Shown here piece after piece: positions 60,285 through 64,000 of a DNA stretch of 64,000 nucleotides. Origin of the DNA: Humibacter ginsenosidimutans (GTDB lineage Bacteria > Actinomycetota > Actinomycetes > Actinomycetales > Microbacteriaceae); contig NZ_CP042305.1 of NCBI RefSeq assembly GCF_007859675.1, positions 496,001 through 560,000 on the forward strand, given 5' to 3'. The notes under the pieces are model-generated. The model ran no database searches. It had not been told where the DNA came from and saw nothing but the letters and a program-made list of their open reading frames with translations. The position numbers and the translations under genes were made by a program. Each line of letters opens with the position of its first letter. Position 1 is the first letter of the stretch.

Positions 60285-60815
60285 TCACTCCCGGCCGACA
60301 GGCCGTGCCATCACGATCTCCGGCCCGATCGGCCCGGCGATCGTCTCGCCCGTCGGCGTGAAGCCGTTGCGGAGGTACGCGGCTCGGGCTCGGGCGTTCT
60401 CCTCGTGCACGTCGAGCGTCATGACGATCGCTCCGACGTCGCCGGCCCACGTGGCCGCGGCGTCGAACAGGGCATCGATCGTGCCGTCGCCGCGATGCGA
60501 GGGCCGCACGAACACGCCCACGACATCCGCTCTGGCATCGTCGACGGCACGGTCGAGATGATCGATCGCGCCTGCTTCCCGAATCAGCACCGTGACCGTC
60601 CCGACCAAGGCGCCGTCGTGCTCCGCGACGAACTGTGCGGCGCCGGCGCCCTCGGACGCGTTCGCAGTGCGCTCTGCCCAGAACTCGTCAGACTGCGTCG
60701 ATGCGCGCTCATACGTGTCGAGGAACGCGATGGCGGCGTCCGGATCTCGCAGCGCGTCCAGCCGGAGGTCGCGTGACTGCCGCCACTCGTCCTGCCGCAC
60801 GCGCCGCACGATCAC
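60285..60815 (-). CDS. GNAT-family N-acetyltransferase in the aro operon
   Basis: 176 aa from GTG 60815, overlapping the aroB stop as GTGA. GNAT motif A is VVGVFVRPSHRGDGTIDALFDAAATWA, followed by LDVHEENARARAAYLRNGF typical of motif B. The substrate is unknown; co-translation with aroB is the only context. It may simply be a passenger gene. Confidence 0.85.
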   Translation of the reverse strand: MIVRRVRQDEWRQSRDLRLDALRDPDAAIAFLDTYERASTQSDEFWAERTANASEGAGAAQFVAEHDGALVGTVTVLIREAGAIDHLDRAVDDARADVVGVFVRPSHRGDGTIDALFDAAATWAGDVGAIVMTLDVHEENARARAAYLRNGFTPTGETIAGPIGPEIVMARPVGRE

Positions 60816-61891
60816 GACGCGATCTCTTGGTAGGCAGCGAACATCAGGCTCGGGTCCGGCGCCTGCATCACGGTCGGCCGTGCGAGGTCGTCGAGCACGA
60901 TGAAGCGCAGCGTGCCGCCACGCGCCTTCTTGTCGCGCTGCATGGTCGCCAGCAGGGTCTGCCAGCGCCCGGCCGGGTAGCTCACCGGCAGCGTGAGCGA
61001 CTCGAGGATGCTCCGGTGCCGGTCCGCCACGGCATCCGACAGCCGCCCGCTCAGTCGCGCCAGTTCCGCGGCGTAGACCATTCCGATGGCGACGGCCGCC
61101 CCGTGCCGCCACTGGTACCGCTCGGCGTGCTCGATGGCGTGCCCGAGCGTGTGGCCGTAGTTGAGGATCTCGCGCAAGCCGGCCTCGCGGAAGTCCTCGC
61201 TGACGACCTTCGCCTTCATGTCGATCGCGAGCTCGAGGTTGCGGCGGAACACGTCGCTGTGCGGATCAACAGCGGTCTCGAGGTCGGCCTCGATGTTGTC
61301 GAGGATCTCCGGCGCCCAGATGAATCCGGCCTTCACGATCTCGGCGTATCCGGCCAGCACGTCGTTGCGGGGCAGCGCGTCGAGCGTGTCGAGGTCGCAC
61401 AGCACGCTGGCCGGTGCGTAGAAGGCGCCGACGAGGTTCTTGCCCTCCGCGGTGTTGATACCGGTCTTGCCGCCGATCGCGGCATCCACCATGCCCAGCA
61501 CCGTCGTGGGGATCTGTACGAGCTTCACGCCACGCAGCCAGGTGGCGGCGACGAAGCCGGCGAGATCGGTCGCCGCTCCCCCGCCGAAGCCGATGACGGC
61601 GTCGGTGCGGGTGAAGTCGGCCTGACCCATGATCTGCCAGCAGAACGCGGCGACCTCGACGCGCTTGGCGGCCTCGGCGTCCGGAATCTCGGCGAGCAGC
61701 ACCTCGTAGGTGTCGGCGAGCGACGCGCGCAGCTCGGACGCCGCGGCGGCGAGCGTGGGCTGGTGCACCACGAGCACCTTGCGTACGCCGGGGCCGAGCA
61801 GTTCGGCGGCGCCGAAGCGGATGCCCCGACCCACCGTGATCGCGTACTCGTTCGCTCCGGTCACCCGCAGCTGCGTGCTCTGTTCGGTCAT
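60812..61891 (-). CDS. aroB: 3-Dehydroquinate synthase
   Basis: 359 aa from ATG 61891, overlapping aroK as ATGA. GFGGGAATDLAGFVAATWLRG binds NAD; IPTTVLGMVDAAIGGKTGIN and the zinc ligands in YGHTLGHAIE are present. It forms 3-dehydroquinate from DAHP. Confidence 0.97.
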   Translation of the reverse strand: MTEQSTQLRVTGANEYAITVGRGIRFGAAELLGPGVRKVLVVHQPTLAAAASELRASLADTYEVLLAEIPDAEAAKRVEVAAFCWQIMGQADFTRTDAVIGFGGGAATDLAGFVAATWLRGVKLVQIPTTVLGMVDAAIGGKTGINTAEGKNLVGAFYAPASVLCDLDTLDALPRNDVLAGYAEIVKAGFIWAPEILDNIEADLETAVDPHSDVFRRNLELAIDMKAKVVSEDFREAGLREILNYGHTLGHAIEHAERYQWRHGAAVAIGMVYAAELARLSGRLSDAVADRHRSILESLTLPVSYPAGRWQTLLATMQRDKKARGGTLRFIVLDDLARPTVMQAPDPSLMFAAYQEIAS

Positions 61892-62388
61892 GCTTGCGTC
61901 CGCTCCTGTTCCTGCACCCACTCGGCGATCTCGTCGACGATGGTCGTGATCGGCCGCCGTGACGTGTCGGCGCGATAGTCCGCGAGCGACTCGTACAGCG
62001 GCATCCGTTTCTCCACGAGCGCCCGCCACGACTCCACGCTCTGCACGAGCGGTCGTTTGCCGTCGTTGATGCGCGCGGCGATGACCTCCGGCGACACCGT
62101 GAGCAGCACGACCTTCGCTGCGGCGAGGTCGGCCTGGGTGCGCGGATCGAGCACCGCTCCCCCGCCGAACGAGACCACGCCGCCGAGCGCCAGCGCCTCC
62201 GCTACCACGTCGCGCTCGATGGCGCGGAACGCCTCTTCGCCGCGCTCGGCGAAGATCCCGGAGATCGGTCCGTACTTGGCGACGATCACGGCATCCGTGT
62301 CGATGAACGTCTCGCCGAGGCTTCTGGCCAGACGCTTGCCGACCCGTGTCTTGCCTGCCGCTGGCGGGCCGATCAGCACGACGGTCAC
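61888..62388 (-). CDS. aroK: Shikimate kinase
   Basis: 166 aa from GTG 62388, overlapping the aroC stop as GTGA. The Walker A motif is GPPAAGKT (residues 7-14), with [28 protein letters not shown] for shikimate binding and [10 protein letters not shown]. The frame upstream belongs to another reading of aroC. It phosphorylates shikimate at O3. Confidence 0.96.
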   Translation of the reverse strand: MTVVLIGPPAAGKTRVGKRLARSLGETFIDTDAVIVAKYGPISGIFAERGEEAFRAIERDVVAEALALGGVVSFGGGAVLDPRTQADLAAAKVVLLTVSPEVIAARINDGKRPLVQSVESWRALVEKRMPLYESLADYRADTSRRPITTIVDEIAEWVQEQERTQA

Positions 62389-63584
62389 GCGCGCACGGTC
62401 TCCGTGTGCAGTGCGGCAGGGATGCTCTCGAGGTAGCCGCTGAGGTTGCGGCGGGTCTCTGCGACCGAATCCCCGCCGAACTTCTCGAGCACGGCGTCCG
62501 CGAGCACGAGCGCCACCATCGCCTCGGCCACCACACCGGCCGCCGGAACGGCGCAGACGTCGGAACGCTGGTGGTGGGCGGGGGCCGCATCGCCGGTGGC
62601 GATGTCGACGGTGCGCAGAGCGTGCGGAATCGTGGCGATGGGCTTCATGCCCGCGCGCACCCGCAGCACGGTGCCGGTCGTCATGCCGCCCTCTGTGCCG
62701 CCGGCCTTGCCGCTCGTGCGCGAGATGGTGTCGCCGTCGGTGACGAGCTCGTCGTGCGCCGCCGAGCCGCGTCGCCTCGTGGTCTCGAAGCCGTCGCCGA
62801 CCTCGACGCCCTTGATGGCCTGGATGCTCATGAGCGCCTGTGCGAGGCGCCCGTCGATCTTGCGGTCCCACTGCACGTGCGAGCCGAGGCCGACCGGAAC
62901 GCCGTAGGCGAGCACCTCGACGACGCCGCCGAGCGTGTCACCGTCTTTGTGCGCGGCATCCACCTCGGCGACCATGGCTTCCGAGGTCGCGGGATCGAAG
63001 CAGCGCAGCGGATCGGCGTCGAGAGTGTCGACGTCGTCGGGACCGGGCACCGCCGAGCCCTCGGGAACGCGCACCGGTCCGATCGACAGCGTGTGGCTCA
63101 CGAGGCGCACGCCGAGTTCGGCGAGGAACGCCTTGGCGATCGCGCCGAGCGCGACGCGTGCTGCGGTCTCTCTGGCGCTCGCACGCTCGAGCACGGGACG
63201 TGCTTCGTCGAAGCCGTACTTCTGCATGCCGACCAGGTCGGCGTGCCCCGGACGAGGGCGCGTCAGGGCTGCGCCGCGGCCGGTGGCGAGCTTCTCGGCG
63301 TCGACCGGCTCCGGGCTCATCACGTCGACCCACTTGGGCCACTCCGTGTTGCCGATGCGCAGCGCGATCGGGCTGCCCATGCTGAGACCGTGCCGCACGC
63401 CGCCGGAGAAGGCCAGCGCGTCCTGCTCGAACTTCATGCGCGCGCCGCGGCCATAGCCGAGCTTGCGGCGCGCGAGATCGGCGCGCACGGCATCCATCGA
63501 GACGGGCACCCCTGCGGGAAGCCCCTCGAGAACGGCGACGAGTTCGGGGCCGTGGGATTCCCCTGCGGTGAGCCAGCGAAGCAT
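62385..63584 (-). CDS. aroC: Chorismate synthase
   Basis: 399 aa from ATG 63584 ([12 protein letters not shown]); GTG 63590 two codons upstream is the alternative. It converts EPSP to chorismate using reduced [55 protein letters not shown] and [14 protein letters not shown] are conserved. It precedes aroK with a 4-nt overlap. Chorismate feeds the TrpE step in this window. Confidence 0.97.
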   Translation of the reverse strand: MLRWLTAGESHGPELVAVLEGLPAGVPVSMDAVRADLARRKLGYGRGARMKFEQDALAFSGGVRHGLSMGSPIALRIGNTEWPKWVDVMSPEPVDAEKLATGRGAALTRPRPGHADLVGMQKYGFDEARPVLERASARETAARVALGAIAKAFLAELGVRLVSHTLSIGPVRVPEGSAVPGPDDVDTLDADPLRCFDPATSEAMVAEVDAAHKDGDTLGGVVEVLAYGVPVGLGSHVQWDRKIDGRLAQALMSIQAIKGVEVGDGFETTRRRGSAAHDELVTDGDTISRTSGKAGGTEGGMTTGTVLRVRAGMKPIATIPHALRTVDIATGDAAPAHHQRSDVCAVPAAGVVAEAMVALVLADAVLEKFGGDSVAETRRNLSGYLESIPAALHTETVRA

Positions 63585-63636
63585 GGTCACAATTCTGGCA
63601 TGCGGGCGCGGTGCGCCTGGCCAGGAGAGGCAGCGC

Positions 63637-64000
63637 TCAGAGAGGACGACCCGACGCGTCGAGACCCACGGCGGTGAGCATGGCCGCCAGCACGGATGCC
63701 TCGCGCGGCAACGGAATCTCCGGATCCCCCGTCACGAAGATGCGAACCTGCAACAGCGCCTGGTGCACGAGCATCGCCAGGCCGGAGAGCACGTTCGCGT
63801 GCCCGTTCCCCGCCTTGCCCGACAGGCTCCACGCCTTCACGATGTCCGTCGGCCACGGATCGTAGGCGACGTCGAGCAGGAGGACGCCGTCCGCCGCGGC
63901 CCGTGCCACCTCTTCGCCTCGCACGACAGACCCCGCTGCGCCGTCCGAACCCGCCGAACCCGGGAGCGTGCTGATCACGAGGTCGGGACGAGTGGCTGGC
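63637..64000 (-). CDS. aroE: Shikimate dehydrogenase (partial, 3' part)
   Basis: The last 120 or so residues are in the window; the N-terminus lies beyond the right edge. The C-terminal signature [11 protein letters not shown] and [20 protein letters not shown] identify AroE. It reduces 3-dehydroshikimate with NADPH and is the first aro gene seen in this operon, ending about 50 bp before aroC. Confidence 0.92.
   Translation of the reverse strand, partial: PATRPDLVISTLPGSAGSDGAAGSVVRGEEVARAAADGVLLLDVAYDPWPTDIVKAWSLSGKAGNGHANVLSGLAMLVHQALLQVRIFVTGDPEIPLPREASVLAAMLTAVGLDASGRPL

Overview
The window is a high-GC, gene-dense chromosomal segment of an actinobacterium, most likely a member of the Microbacteriaceae (Micrococcales). 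The evidence is the shared gene order with other Actinobacteria (cydA / ANTAR regulator / polA / rpsA / coaE; hisE-G-F-I-trpE-C-B-A-lgt-pyk; pyrR-pyrC-carA-carB-pyrF-gmk-rpoZ-coaBC-metK-priA-fmt-rsmB-rpe; nusB-efp-aroQ-B-K-C-E), an actinobacterial-type IHF sequence, GTG/TTG starts, frequent 4-nt ATGA/GTGA overlaps, leaderless-looking promoters and a PriA without a Walker A motif. No rRNA, CRISPR array, insertion sequence or prophage was recognised. No gene-free stretch exceeds 300 bp; the longest, about 260 bp, lies upstream of pyrR.

Layout. 1-3.1 kb: partial cydA, divergent from a BlaI-type repressor and an M56 peptidase, with three perfect palindromic operators between them. 3.1-14.2 kb, mostly minus strand: coaE, a MOSC protein, rpsA, a Mg2+ P-type ATPase, a DUF885 peptidase, polA and a PdtaR-like ANTAR regulator, with a plus-strand thioesterase. 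14.4-21.5 kb, mixed accessory block: tRNA-Leu(CAA), a secreted acid phosphatase with two HAD domains, two small membrane proteins, an MFS exporter with a divergent ArsR-like regulator, a lipase-like SGNH hydrolase and a phosphoribosyltransferase. 21.5-29.2 kb: pyk and gltBD. 29.3-38.1 kb: lgt and a joined his-trp operon. 38.3-47.1 kb: rpe, rsmB, fmt, priA, metK, coaBC, rpoZ (frameshifted here) and a fused mIHF-guanylate kinase. 47.1-55.2 kb: pyrimidine operon with pyrB reduced to its last 63 codons. 55.4-57.8 kb: DUF222/HNH protein, GNAT and DinB proteins. 57.9-64 kb: DsbA-like lipoprotein, nusB, efp and the shikimate genes aroQ-B-K-C-E.

Main points of interest. (1) TTCTAC-N5-GTAGAA operators between a bd oxidase gene and a BlaI/M56 pair suggest proteolytically controlled respiration. 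(2) A 52-bp interspersed repeat (five copies, fixed architecture, compensatory changes in a central stem-loop) lies mostly at gene ends. (3) pyrB is deleted down to a remnant while its operon partners are intact. (4) A PyrR-binding-like RNA motif overlaps the pyrR ribosome binding site. (5) rpoZ carries a one-base deletion in a G run. (6) Guanylate kinase is fused to an mIHF domain. (7) The tandem phosphatase domains share a nearly identical DNA block, as expected from gene conversion.
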